Shown here: positions 53,974 to 62,050 of the stretch, piece after piece
Layout of the letters: each line of letters starts with the position of its first letter
Numbering within the stretch: position 1 is the stretch's first letter
Source: Calothrix sp. PCC 7716
GTDB lineage: Bacteria > Cyanobacteriota > Cyanobacteriia > Cyanobacteriales > Nostocaceae
DNA: 64,000 nucleotides
Assembly: GCF_019977735.1 (NCBI RefSeq)
Contig: NZ_AP025018.1
Location: 9,428,580-9,492,579 of the forward strand
Reading direction: 5' to 3'
Translations under genes and position numbers: made by a program
The notes under the pieces: generated by a model
What the model saw: only the letters and a program-made list of their open reading frames with translations
Database searches by the model: none
What the model was told of the DNA's origin: nothing

Positions 53974-54987
53974 ATGAAAGCATACCAACTTATTGGACAT
54001 AATTCTCTTGACGCACTTAAACTCATTGACTTACCAGACCCTGTTGTTGGCTCAAATGACGTGCTTGTAAGAATTCGTGCAAACTCTATGAATTACCGAG
54101 AGCTAGTGATTCTTCGTGGTGGATATATTCGCAATCAAACAATTCCTGTTATTCCTGTTTCTGATGGTGCTGGTGAAGTAGTTGAAACTGGTGAAAATGT
54201 CACTGCTTTTAAAGTCGGTGATAGAGTCGCTGGAACATTCTTCCGTGATTGGGTGACTGGAGTGCCAACTGAAAAGATGATGGATACGGCACATGGGGGA
54301 GGAATTGATGGTATGTTAGCGAACTATGTTGCATTACCGGAACATGCATGGGTGAAAATACCAGAACATCTTACTTATGAAGAAGCTGCAACACTTCCTT
54401 GTGCTGCTGTCACAGCATGGAATTCACTTGTTACTGGTAACTTGAGAGCTGGACAAACAGTTTTAACTCTCGGAACTGGAGGTGTTTCTATTTTTGCGCT
54501 CCAATTTGCCAAGCTTTTCGGCGCCAGAGTAATTATTACTTCAAGTAGTGACGAAAAACTCGAACGAGCCAGCGCGCTTGGTGCTGAGGAAACTATTAAC
54601 TATCGCACAAATCCTGAATGGCACGAGAAAGTACGTTCCCTAACGAATGGAGTTGGTGTTGACCAAGTAGTTGAAGTTGGCGGGGAAGGGACACTTTCAC
54701 GCTCGCTTTCTTCCGTGCGTATTGGTGGTTATATTGGCGCGATTGGGGTTCTCACAGGATTTGGGGGAGGTGGTTTAACTCCAGCATCTGTATTTTTCAA
54801 TCATCTGCGATTTCAAGGAATTTATGTGGGTAGTCAAGAGATGTTTTCTTCGATGATGAAAGCAATTGCGTTACATCGTTTAAAGCCTGTAATTGATGAA
54901 GTTATACCTTTTGCAGAAGTCAAGCGAGCTTACGAATTACTTGAACAAAAGAAGCACTTTGGGAAAATCGTCATTAGTCATTCGTGA
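53974..54987 (+). CDS. zinc-type alcohol dehydrogenase-like protein
   Basis: A 337-residue medium-chain dehydrogenase: VLVRIRANSMNYRELVILRG, PVIPVSDGAGEVVETG, GTGGVSIFALQFAKLFGARV (NAD(P) motif). Catalytic zinc cysteines are not obvious, placing it with the zinc-independent quinone-reductase-like group, as for the gene at 12336. Divergent from the HxlR gene. AGGTAAAAG before ATG 53974 supports the start. The next gene begins 16 bp after its stop. Confidence 0.87.
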   Translation: MKAYQLIGHNSLDALKLIDLPDPVVGSNDVLVRIRANSMNYRELVILRGGYIRNQTIPVIPVSDGAGEVVETGENVTAFKVGDRVAGTFFRDWVTGVPTEKMMDTAHGGGIDGMLANYVALPEHAWVKIPEHLTYEEAATLPCAAVTAWNSLVTGNLRAGQTVLTLGTGGVSIFALQFAKLFGARVIITSSSDEKLERASALGAEETINYRTNPEWHEKVRSLTNGVGVDQVVEVGGEGTLSRSLSSVRIGGYIGAIGVLTGFGGGGLTPASVFFNHLRFQGIYVGSQEMFSSMMKAIALHRLKPVIDEVIPFAEVKRAYELLEQKKHFGKIVISHS

Positions 54988-55003
54988 ATTAGGAACAAGA
55001 GAT

Positions 55004-55389
55004 ATGACAAATATAGAAGTTATTCAGGAACTGTATCGAGCTTTCAAAGAAGAGGATTACGGCGCCTTTGCAGATATTTGTACTACTGATATTGAGTGGT
55101 ACAAAATGAAGGCTTTCCTTCAGGCGCCACTTATAAAGGAGCTTCATCAGTTATTGAGGGTGTTTTTAAAGCTTTCAATCATGATTGGGAGTATTTTTCA
55201 TTTGATATCGAACAATATCTAGATGCCGGAGATAGCATTATAGTTATTGGAAGCTATGTGGGTAAGCATCGCAAATCTACTAAATTACTGCGTGCAGGTA
55301 CAGCGCATGTGTTTGAATTACGTGATGGAAAAGTATTAAGATTTCGGCAGTTTACCGATACCAAAGTTATCTGGGATGCGATGAGTTGA
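55004..55389 (+). pseudogene. SnoaL/NTF2-like protein, frameshifted
   Basis: ATG 55004 reads MTNIEVIQELYRAFKEEDYG and ADICTTDIEW, then, with one base missing near 55097-55100, the intact sequence continues as VQNEGFPSGATYKGASSVIE, a SnoaL-like domain, to 55389. One G restored in GAGTGG would give a 129-residue protein. It follows the dehydrogenase closely and was likely co-transcribed. GGCGCC occurs at 55062 and 55123. Confidence 0.8.
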
Positions 55390-55640
55390 ATAACGCAGTC
55401 AGGAGCTAATTACTGATATAGCTCTTGTACTGCTTCATTCATACCTTGATATGTATTATTACGTACACGTACTGACGGTTACTGCTTAATTAAATATTTC
55501 TGCCCTATACGCGCGCATTGTGGTACTTGAAAATCATCTGTTAACATTTAAGATGATGTTAAAGCACGATATCTATAGCAAAACTAATAAATCTTCATTA
55601 TTAATACGTTTGTATAATGAGTAGTTTACGACTATTCTAC
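55390..55640. other. intergenic, no gene seen
   Basis: Convergent gap between the frameshifted NTF2-like gene and the helicase. Apart from the hairpin at 55641 nothing is supported. Confidence 0.4.
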
Positions 55641-55663
55641 CGAACGGCATCTTTTGCCGTTCG
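55641..55663. repeat. CGAACGGCA hairpin, copy 3 of 3
   Basis: CGAACGGCA pairs with TGCCGTTCG around TCTTT, 34 bp beyond the helicase stop codon on the minus strand, where it can serve as its terminator. Compare 8001 and 50701. Confidence 0.6.
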
Positions 55664-55696
55664 AGGAATCCTTTCAATTTTTTTCAAACTTTGTAA

Positions 55697-58219
55697 TCAA
55701 ACACGACGTAAATCCACAAACCTGCACCAAGTTTCATTACTTTTAAGATTCATTAATTTTTGTCGTTCTGGGTAGCTGACATAACATAACCTGGGGTCAC
55801 TTGGATGGATTTTTACGATTTGTCCGCACCAATTGTAAGCTTGGTTATTGGGATTATTACTTGCAACTACGTCGCCAACCTGAAGTCGTAACGGATTGTA
55901 GATATCATTTGCAGCTTTTGTTTCGCTATCTTCAGCTAAAGTAAAAAGATTTAATTGAGTTGCTACTTTTACAACTGGTGTATAAGTATTTTTAGCAACT
56001 GCTGTATCCTGACTTTTTGTACTAATGCGTTCAGTAGTGGTAACGTTACTATTTTCTTTAATGGCTGTAGAGTGTGATTTAGCATTAACGTTATTATCTT
56101 TCTTAATATTTGTGGAATGTGAGTTAGTATTGTCCACAGATGAATTTGGTTCATTTTCGGCTGTTTGAATTGGATTCTCATCTTGCCATTTACGATATGC
56201 TTGTTTTTCTTCCTGAGTTAAGGATGTCCAAACTCGTTGTTTAATTGTCAAGTCTAGACGTTGAACATATTCTCTAACAAATTTAAACGTACTCGTTGCA
56301 ATACTATGCTTAATTGTATAAATATGTTTATCGATTGTTGATTGGTCTTGCGTATGATACTCGATACCTTCGGCAATTGCCATACCAAGCAATTCCATAT
56401 AAGCTTCTAAAAGATGCGGTTTGTCAGTAAAACGTAGTTCGTACCTGGACTTACAAAATTCATAATTATAAATAATCGAATGTGCATCTGGTGGTTGTGT
56501 TGAGCCAATTATTACCCACCAAGGCTGATAGTCAATTAATTTTTTGATACTTTCTGATATCCGCGCTTCAATATTATCTCTTGAGGCGTTGTATTCACTA
56601 TAAGAACGTCTAAAATTATCTTTAGCATACTGTATTGCTGACTTAAACTCGCGTTCTATTAATTGCTGCATCTTACTTTTTGCACTTGTTGAGCCAGGAT
56701 TGGGTATAACAATAAGTAGATAACGCCAATAATGTTGTACATATACTTCCCAAGCATCCAATTCGTGACCAAAAATTAAACCATCGTACCAATCGGATGG
56801 CGCCTCATATCCAAATTCGTTAGAAAACAATGAGCCTAAATCGTCAATCGGTTTGCGTTTATTGAAAGCATTTACCGCACGATTGTTAAGAAAACGTACA
56901 TGTTTTTGTTGTTCAGGGGATAAAATTTCTTCAAATTTACGTTTTACTGCTTTTGCTTTTTTTGTTCCAGAATCGAAAATAAATCCGCAATGCGGGCACA
57001 CTTTTTCATAGATTGCAATTTCTGAACTACACTGCGGGCATGTTTTAGTTGATATTGGTGCAATTGGTTTAGGGTCGGGGCATAAAAGAAGTCGATGTGA
57101 ATGTGTTGGTAAACCCAATCTCTTGAGATTGCCGCAAAAGTCAAGAAACCAACAATCAGGTTTTCCATTCATAGGTCGCAATCCACGACCGTTCATTTGT
57201 ACCCATAAAGCTTTTGATTTAACTGGACGGCATACAAGAATACTAGTTACAGACGCTTCATCGAAGCCTTCCGTTAGCACCCCAACGCTTGATATAAGTT
57301 TGATGGCGCCACTACTAAATTTAGAAAATATTTCTTCACGCTCGTTTTCGGGTGTTTCACCAACGATACATTCAGCTTCAACACCAACCAAGCTAAATTG
57401 GCGCGCCAAATCTTCAGCTTGTTTGACTGACGCACAAAATGCAATTAGTTTACGCTTTACATCTGGGTCTTTATCTAAATATAGTTTGACAATCTCACTG
57501 TTCAATGCAGGAGTACAAACGTCTGCCATTGATTTTTCTGTGTACTCACCATTTACGACTTTGAGCTTTGATTCATCAATGAGGTTAGTAAACGCAAACT
57601 GACGCGCGCGGCACAAATGACCCATCTCAATCAACTGCTTGGGATAAGGCGCCTGTACGATTGTTTGAAAAAATTGGCAGTACCCTTGGTCACTCTTCGC
57701 ACGCCAAGGAGAAGCAGACAAACCAAGAAATTTTGTTTTACTTAATACCCAAATACCACCCGAATACTTGTCCATGATTTGGCGCCATATTTGGAAGTAG
57801 GCGCCTGTGTGTGCTTCATCGAGGATAACTAAATCAATATCTGGCGGCAGTTCGCGATTGCGAATCGTTTGCAGCATTGCAATTTGAACAGGTTTACTAT
57901 AGTCAGGAGTATAATAATCACCCCAAATTACGCCAGATTCAATTCCAAAAAACTTACTTAATTTATCAAGAGTTTGGCGCACTAGTTTACCGCGATGCAC
58001 CATAAACATCACACGCTTACCTGCTCGAACATAATCAGCAATTATCTGTGAAGCGATAACCGTTTTCCCGGCGCCTGTTGGAGCATACAATAGTACTGAG
58101 CATAAGCCCGATTCAAAGTGTTGGTAGGTTTGAGAGATTACCTCTGACTGGTATTGTCTTAAGTCGAGGTCAAGTAATAAAGTTCCTTTGGGTGGCGCCG
58201 TTGTAGTCAAATGAAGCAC
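55697..58219 (-). CDS. RadD-like DEAD/DEAH helicase with zinc ribbon and SH3-like tail
   Basis: An 840-residue SF2 helicase: LRQYQSEVISQTYQ (Q motif region), Walker A APTGAGKT, motif II LVILDEAH, LSASP, VGVLTEGFDEASVT (motif V) and MNGRGLRPMNGK (motif VI). A four-cysteine ribbon (CPQCSSEI and VCPHCGFIF) near residues 390-420 matches RadD-type proteins. The last third is a Ser/Thr/Asn-rich linker ending in LRLQVGDVVASNN, a small beta-barrel shared with 50899. It probably acts in plasmid replication or DNA repair. AGAG-like bases precede ATG 58219. Confidence 0.85.
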   Translation of the reverse strand: MLHLTTTAPPKGTLLLDLDLRQYQSEVISQTYQHFESGLCSVLLYAPTGAGKTVIASQIIADYVRAGKRVMFMVHRGKLVRQTLDKLSKFFGIESGVIWGDYYTPDYSKPVQIAMLQTIRNRELPPDIDLVILDEAHTGAYFQIWRQIMDKYSGGIWVLSKTKFLGLSASPWRAKSDQGYCQFFQTIVQAPYPKQLIEMGHLCRARQFAFTNLIDESKLKVVNGEYTEKSMADVCTPALNSEIVKLYLDKDPDVKRKLIAFCASVKQAEDLARQFSLVGVEAECIVGETPENEREEIFSKFSSGAIKLISSVGVLTEGFDEASVTSILVCRPVKSKALWVQMNGRGLRPMNGKPDCWFLDFCGNLKRLGLPTHSHRLLLCPDPKPIAPISTKTCPQCSSEIAIYEKVCPHCGFIFDSGTKKAKAVKRKFEEILSPEQQKHVRFLNNRAVNAFNKRKPIDDLGSLFSNEFGYEAPSDWYDGLIFGHELDAWEVYVQHYWRYLLIVIPNPGSTSAKSKMQQLIEREFKSAIQYAKDNFRRSYSEYNASRDNIEARISESIKKLIDYQPWWVIIGSTQPPDAHSIIYNYEFCKSRYELRFTDKPHLLEAYMELLGMAIAEGIEYHTQDQSTIDKHIYTIKHSIATSTFKFVREYVQRLDLTIKQRVWTSLTQEEKQAYRKWQDENPIQTAENEPNSSVDNTNSHSTNIKKDNNVNAKSHSTAIKENSNVTTTERISTKSQDTAVAKNTYTPVVKVATQLNLFTLAEDSETKAANDIYNPLRLQVGDVVASNNPNNQAYNWCGQIVKIHPSDPRLCYVSYPERQKLMNLKSNETWCRFVDLRRV

Positions 58220-58424
58220 GAGTATAGTTGGTTTGCAGCACTTTATGTTTTAACAAATATTTAATTATTTGCCAACTTCTTTTATGAATACAATACATAG
58301 CTAAAGTCTTGATTCTGCATACAAAAATTTGGGTATAATAATCTTTCTCTTTTTACCAATTGCGAGTGTAGAAAGTGTTCTGAAGTTTGCTACATACGGG
58401 TGACTTCAACAATTGATAGAGTCG
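58220..58424. other. helicase leader, no gene seen
   Basis: AT-rich, no frame or hairpin supported. Confidence 0.4.
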
Positions 58425-58602
58425 ATGAATGCTCCTTCACAAATTTTTAATAAACAATTTGACAACTTGGCTGCAAGCGAAAAATGGTAAAAACTACTGT
58501 GTGGTTGCCACTTGGGATAATAGCAAGGCGCCAGTCGAAGAGTCAAAATTTATGGCATCGCTTAGTAGTACTTTTGCTCATGTCATGGCAAGTAAGTAAA
58601 TA
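58425..58602 (+). pseudogene. possible short broken ORF
   Basis: From ATG 58425 (MNAPSQIFNKQFDNLAASEK, stop soon after) and, in another frame, NYCVVATWDNSKAPVEESKF and ASLSSTFAHVMASK to 58602. The two pieces could be one small protein with a frame break near 58480. No family recognised; the coding-like composition is the only support. Confidence 0.25.
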
Positions 58603-58666
58603 TATAGTTTACATAAGTACTATTTTTGATGATTTGGGTGTGTAGATACCCTTGGTAAGTTATAAA

Positions 58667-58936
58667 TTATTTCGGAAATGAAATTATGCTATCTTCATAA
58701 TCTCCAAAATTCCAAATCCAGAATTTAAATTCTTTATCGATTTCATCTACTACTTTATATTGAGCCGCATCTTTCATCGTAAAATCAGTTATTAAAGCAT
58801 AATGTTCGCCTTCTTGTGCCACTTGGATCTTTATGCTTTTTTTATTATTAGTCAAACTTTTGGCTGCGGATTTTACACTATCTAAATTATCTTCACTAGG
58901 TGGCTTTGATACTAAAATCTTAAATCGTACATTCAT
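58667..58936 (-). CDS. small unknown protein
   Basis: An 89-residue soluble, Lys-rich protein (SVKSAAKSLTNNKKSIKIQV, GEHYALITDFTMKDAAQYKV) with no cysteine and no membrane segment. No ribosome site is convincing and I recognise no family. Codon use looks like that of its neighbours. It lies between the helicase and the copy of the 1975 gene. Confidence 0.45.
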   Translation of the reverse strand: MNVRFKILVSKPPSEDNLDSVKSAAKSLTNNKKSIKIQVAQEGEHYALITDFTMKDAAQYKVVDEIDKEFKFWIWNFGDYEDSIISFPK

Positions 58937-59084
58937 AGTTATAAAGATATAATCAAATGCATGAAATCATTATAAATGCAAGTCTAGCAGCATTTGGAAG
59001 TCAAGGATGCTGACTTTGAAAGGATGCCTGTACTGTCTGATAGCTAAGAAGAAAGAATTATGGTAATGCTTACTTCTTTACGAG

Positions 59085-59456
59085 TTATTTCAAAAATTGT
59101 TGCAATTTAAATATCAAATCAAAGCATCGCAGTAAAATTCCTACCGAATAATGGTATGGCTTACCGTAAAACCACCCTTCAATAGTTCTTTCGTTGTACC
59201 CTGTTAAGGTTGATAAAGTTGTAGTACATGCTTTCATGTACCCATGAGGACTTCGTTCTCCTTGGTGAGGCAGTTCAACACCTGGATGAATAATGGGAAT
59301 CCATGTCAGGCACCACTCAGATGGCGCCATTGGTTGAAGAAGTGCCAAAAATATTCGCTGGTTGTTTGGTTGCCCTTGTACTTGAGACAAGATAAATTTT
59401 GCTAACCAACGAGGAAGGTTAATTGTTTTGTCTGCTGCTTTATCTGGAGCTTGCAT
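59085..59456 (-). CDS. conserved plasmid-type protein, second copy
   Basis: A 123-residue paralogue of 1975-2349. Conserved blocks: NLPRWLAKFILSQVQ, MAPSEWCLTWIPIIHPGVEL, HGYMKACTTTLSTLTGYNER, TIEGWFYGKPYHYSVGILLR. The N-terminal 15 residues vary. GGCGCC at 59323 is inside. Presence of two diverged copies, one per end of this segment, suggests a plasmid-wide family. Confidence 0.72.
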   Translation of the reverse strand: MQAPDKAADKTINLPRWLAKFILSQVQGQPNNQRIFLALLQPMAPSEWCLTWIPIIHPGVELPHQGERSPHGYMKACTTTLSTLTGYNERTIEGWFYGKPYHYSVGILLRCFDLIFKLQQFLK

Positions 59457-59605
59457 TTAATATGTATCACTAATTTTCATGCTTTTCTTGTTTACTAATC
59501 TTTTGATACTAAGCGCGCTTCTTGTTGCTTACGCTGGCTTTAAAACCACTCGCTCGCGTGGCGCCGTTATACCCTTATTAATGGGCGCCGATTTTCGCTT
59601 TCCAT

Positions 59606-61078
59606 TTAAAACGCGACTTCGGGACATAGGTTATCTGAGTGCGTTAAATCTGAAATAAAAGCGGCAAGTGCATTTATACCAGTGTGTAACGTCCCATCTT
59701 CTGAGCGGTAGCCTCGGCGCCCCCAACCGTTCCAGCCTAGACTTTGCCCTACTTCTCCAAATGTCGTGATGACTTCTTCATAATCAGGCGCCGATGCAGT
59801 GTTTTGTTCTAATGCCTTCAACTCTTGCTGTTGCTTGACGCTAATTGTCCTTAGTTGAATTAATTCCTTATCCTTTAACTCGACAACATTTTGTAGGCGT
59901 TCGACTTGTGCCATCAACGGCGCAATAGTTTTTTCTAGGTCTGAGTTAACAACTTTGGCTGCTTGGGCGTTAAAAGTGTTACCCCAGCTGTTAGCATTGG
60001 CGCCTTCCAATGCTTTCTCTAACTCAGCTACTCGTTGTTCTAATTTTTGGTTTTCGATTTGTAGCGTGCGGACTGATTGTAGTTCCTCTTCTTTAGCCGC
60101 TAGTTGCTCAATTAATGCTTGTTTTGCTTGTACCAATTTTTGAGCATGTTGTTCGGCTGCGACAAGCTCGCGTTTTGCTGCTTGTAGTGCTGCATCCCGA
60201 ATTTCTATAAACCGCCCCTGCTCTTCCTCAGCTTTTTCTCTATCTTGTTGTGCCAAAGCTTGGGCTATTTTTTCTTCCACTTGTTCGAGCGTGAACAAAT
60301 TTTTGGAAGCACTGGAATTATTAACTTGTTTAGTTTCTGGTTGTAATTGGTTTTCTTTGAATAAATTTTTGACCTCCATTCCCTGAGCTACTGTGTTATC
60401 TAGTAACACCCAAAATGAATCAGACTGCTGGGACATGATAATCCCTCTATGACCAGCCCAAATTTTATCGTGCGTTACTATTACCCTTACTCCAGGAGAA
60501 AGAGGAGTGGGGGAATCAAGTTGACTCTTGTCATTTTGTAAGCTCTGTTTCGCTATTACTCCCCCACTTTCACGAACCTCCCCTCCCCCACTCTTCTTGA
60601 CCTGTTGTGCTGTTTTCTTTCCTGTGCGTACTAATTCTTTTACTAAATCAGTGCTAACTTTGGTTAATTGGCGAAGTGCTGATACGCTCCACTTTTGAAC
60701 ATTTTGACGCACAAGACGCTGTATTTTTGGAGAAAGCTTTTCAAACCAAGTCCATATTTCCATCGCTGAGGTTGCTATATAGCGGGAGCTTCCAAAATCG
60801 TCGCTTTTAACCCATTCTTCAAATACCTTCTTCCCATCAGGGCATTCACGCAAGCAGTCAAAATATAAGTCTTGCAATGCTCGTCCGACTTCTAACAACC
60901 CGTCAAAGGTTTGACGAACAAAACCTAAAAAGCTACCAAGAGTAGATTTTGCTTTGGTTTGTAGGTCAGGGAGCGCAAATTGGCTGTAATCAAAATTGTA
61001 AGCTAGCGCTACTGGTACTATGCTGCTAGCTTCTAAGTTCTGATGTACTGAAATAATACTCGGCTTATATGTCATCAT
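59606..61078 (-). CDS. coiled-coil plasmid protein with a DNA-binding-like region
   Basis: A 490-residue protein. Residues 45-150 are helical (LGSFLGFVRQTFDGLLEVGR, WFEKLSPKIQRLVRQNVQKW) and look like a partition/replication-associated domain; residues 185-240 resemble an SH3/KOW-like barrel (VRVIVTHDKIWAGHRGIIMS); residues 255-430 form a long coiled coil (AKRELVAAEQHAQKLVQAKQ). It may help organise DNA; I do not recognise an exact family. ATG 61078 is preferred, in MMTYKPS. An inverted GCGAGCGC/GCGCTCGC pair lies in its leader at 61115-61149. Confidence 0.65.
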   Translation of the reverse strand: MMTYKPSIISVHQNLEASSIVPVALAYNFDYSQFALPDLQTKAKSTLGSFLGFVRQTFDGLLEVGRALQDLYFDCLRECPDGKKVFEEWVKSDDFGSSRYIATSAMEIWTWFEKLSPKIQRLVRQNVQKWSVSALRQLTKVSTDLVKELVRTGKKTAQQVKKSGGGEVRESGGVIAKQSLQNDKSQLDSPTPLSPGVRVIVTHDKIWAGHRGIIMSQQSDSFWVLLDNTVAQGMEVKNLFKENQLQPETKQVNNSSASKNLFTLEQVEEKIAQALAQQDREKAEEEQGRFIEIRDAALQAAKRELVAAEQHAQKLVQAKQALIEQLAAKEEELQSVRTLQIENQKLEQRVAELEKALEGANANSWGNTFNAQAAKVVNSDLEKTIAPLMAQVERLQNVVELKDKELIQLRTISVKQQQELKALEQNTASAPDYEEVITTFGEVGQSLGWNGWGRRGYRSEDGTLHTGINALAAFISDLTHSDNLCPEVAF

Positions 61079-61114
61079 AGTGTTGACCTTAATATTATTG
61101 GGTCTAGATTGAAG

Positions 61115-61149
61115 GCGAGCGCCCGTTCCGCCAAGAAGGATGCGCTCGC
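61115..61149. promoter_or_regulatory. inverted repeat in the leader of the coiled-coil gene
   Basis: GCGAGCGC (61115-61122) and GCGCTCGC (61142-61149) are a perfect 8-bp inverted pair 37 bp before ATG 61078 (minus strand). It could be a binding site for the protein or for the XRE regulator transcribed away from it. Confidence 0.45.
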
Positions 61150-61311
61150 TTTCTATTTATGTTTAAATTTTAATACATGTGAGACACACATTTTTAGCTT
61201 TGTAAAAAATATTTATATATCTGTAATAGGAGAAGATGTACTTGAGAGCGATATTTGTTTAAACAGGCAACTGCAAGTAAATTAAAAGGAGTTGAATCTG
61301 TATGCTTTACA

Positions 61312-61662
61312 TTGATTAAGTGGCGACTGAAAGAAATTATGGCTAGGTACAACATTAAGGGCGTGAGCCTAGCCAGCAGATTAGACGTAGGTCCAAACGC
61401 TATTTCTGCTCTTAGAAACGCCAAAACAATGCCGCGTCTTGATGGGGTGGCATTAAATTCGCTATGCAATGCTTTAAATGAGTTGGCACAAGATTTGGAT
61501 AAGCCGATAACACCAACAGATTTACTAGATTATTTGCCAGACCCTGTAAATGCTCCTGAAACTTTGGAGCTTTTCAGCCTTCGGGGGCGCCATAACAAAA
61601 AACAAGGAAAAAATGCTCATGCGCGGCAGTCAGTAGACTCAGATACTGCAAATGCCTCGTAA
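61312..61662 (+). CDS. XRE-family (HTH_26-like) regulator
   Basis: A regulator starting LIKWRLKEIMARYNIKGVSL, with the HTH SLASRLDVGPNAISALRNAK and PRLDGVALNSLCNALNEL, as in Cro/CI-type HTH_26 proteins. The proper start is unclear: TTG 61312 matches the family start, with TTG 61255 and ATG 61339 as alternatives. ATG 61302 has a good AAGGAG site but opens only MLYID before a stop that overlaps TTG 61312, so a five-codon leader may couple translation to the TTG. It may control the divergently placed coiled-coil gene. Confidence 0.75.
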   Translation: MIKWRLKEIMARYNIKGVSLASRLDVGPNAISALRNAKTMPRLDGVALNSLCNALNELAQDLDKPITPTDLLDYLPDPVNAPETLELFSLRGRHNKKQGKNAHARQSVDSDTANAS

Positions 61663-62050
61663 AGCAGTTAGGCGTTTTTATCTAGCACAAGTAGAAAATA
61701 GTTTATTTATAACCTAGAACTCGTATCCCCTATCCTCAACCAATGATAAGGCACGCACAAAAAAGGCATCGAAGTTATAAACGCGCCCGTGATTAAAAGC
61801 ACGTCGGCTCCGAAGAGCTATCCCAATGGTGGTATTGTAGTATATGTATTATATAAGGATAAATCAATATGCCAATGGCATCCTTGCCCACCCGTAATAC
61901 TATAAAAACTACAGATTAGCGTATAATTTGTAATACAAAAATTACTAAAATAATACATGTATAAAAATTTAACTTTTGGGAACCGAAGTAAAAAAAAATG
62001 CTCATAATTAGGAGAGATGGCAGCTTTGGGTTTCCGGGAGATGCAGACGA
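61663..62050. other. intergenic, no gene seen
   Basis: About 390 bp, AT-rich, with no GGCGCC and no coding frame. A purine-rich stretch near 62006 precedes ATG 62051 and includes GGGAG. Confidence 0.45.

Noticed and set aside
57123-57602. 159-codon plus-strand frame in the helicase region
   Set aside because: Antisense to the RadD-like helicase motifs; no protein signature.
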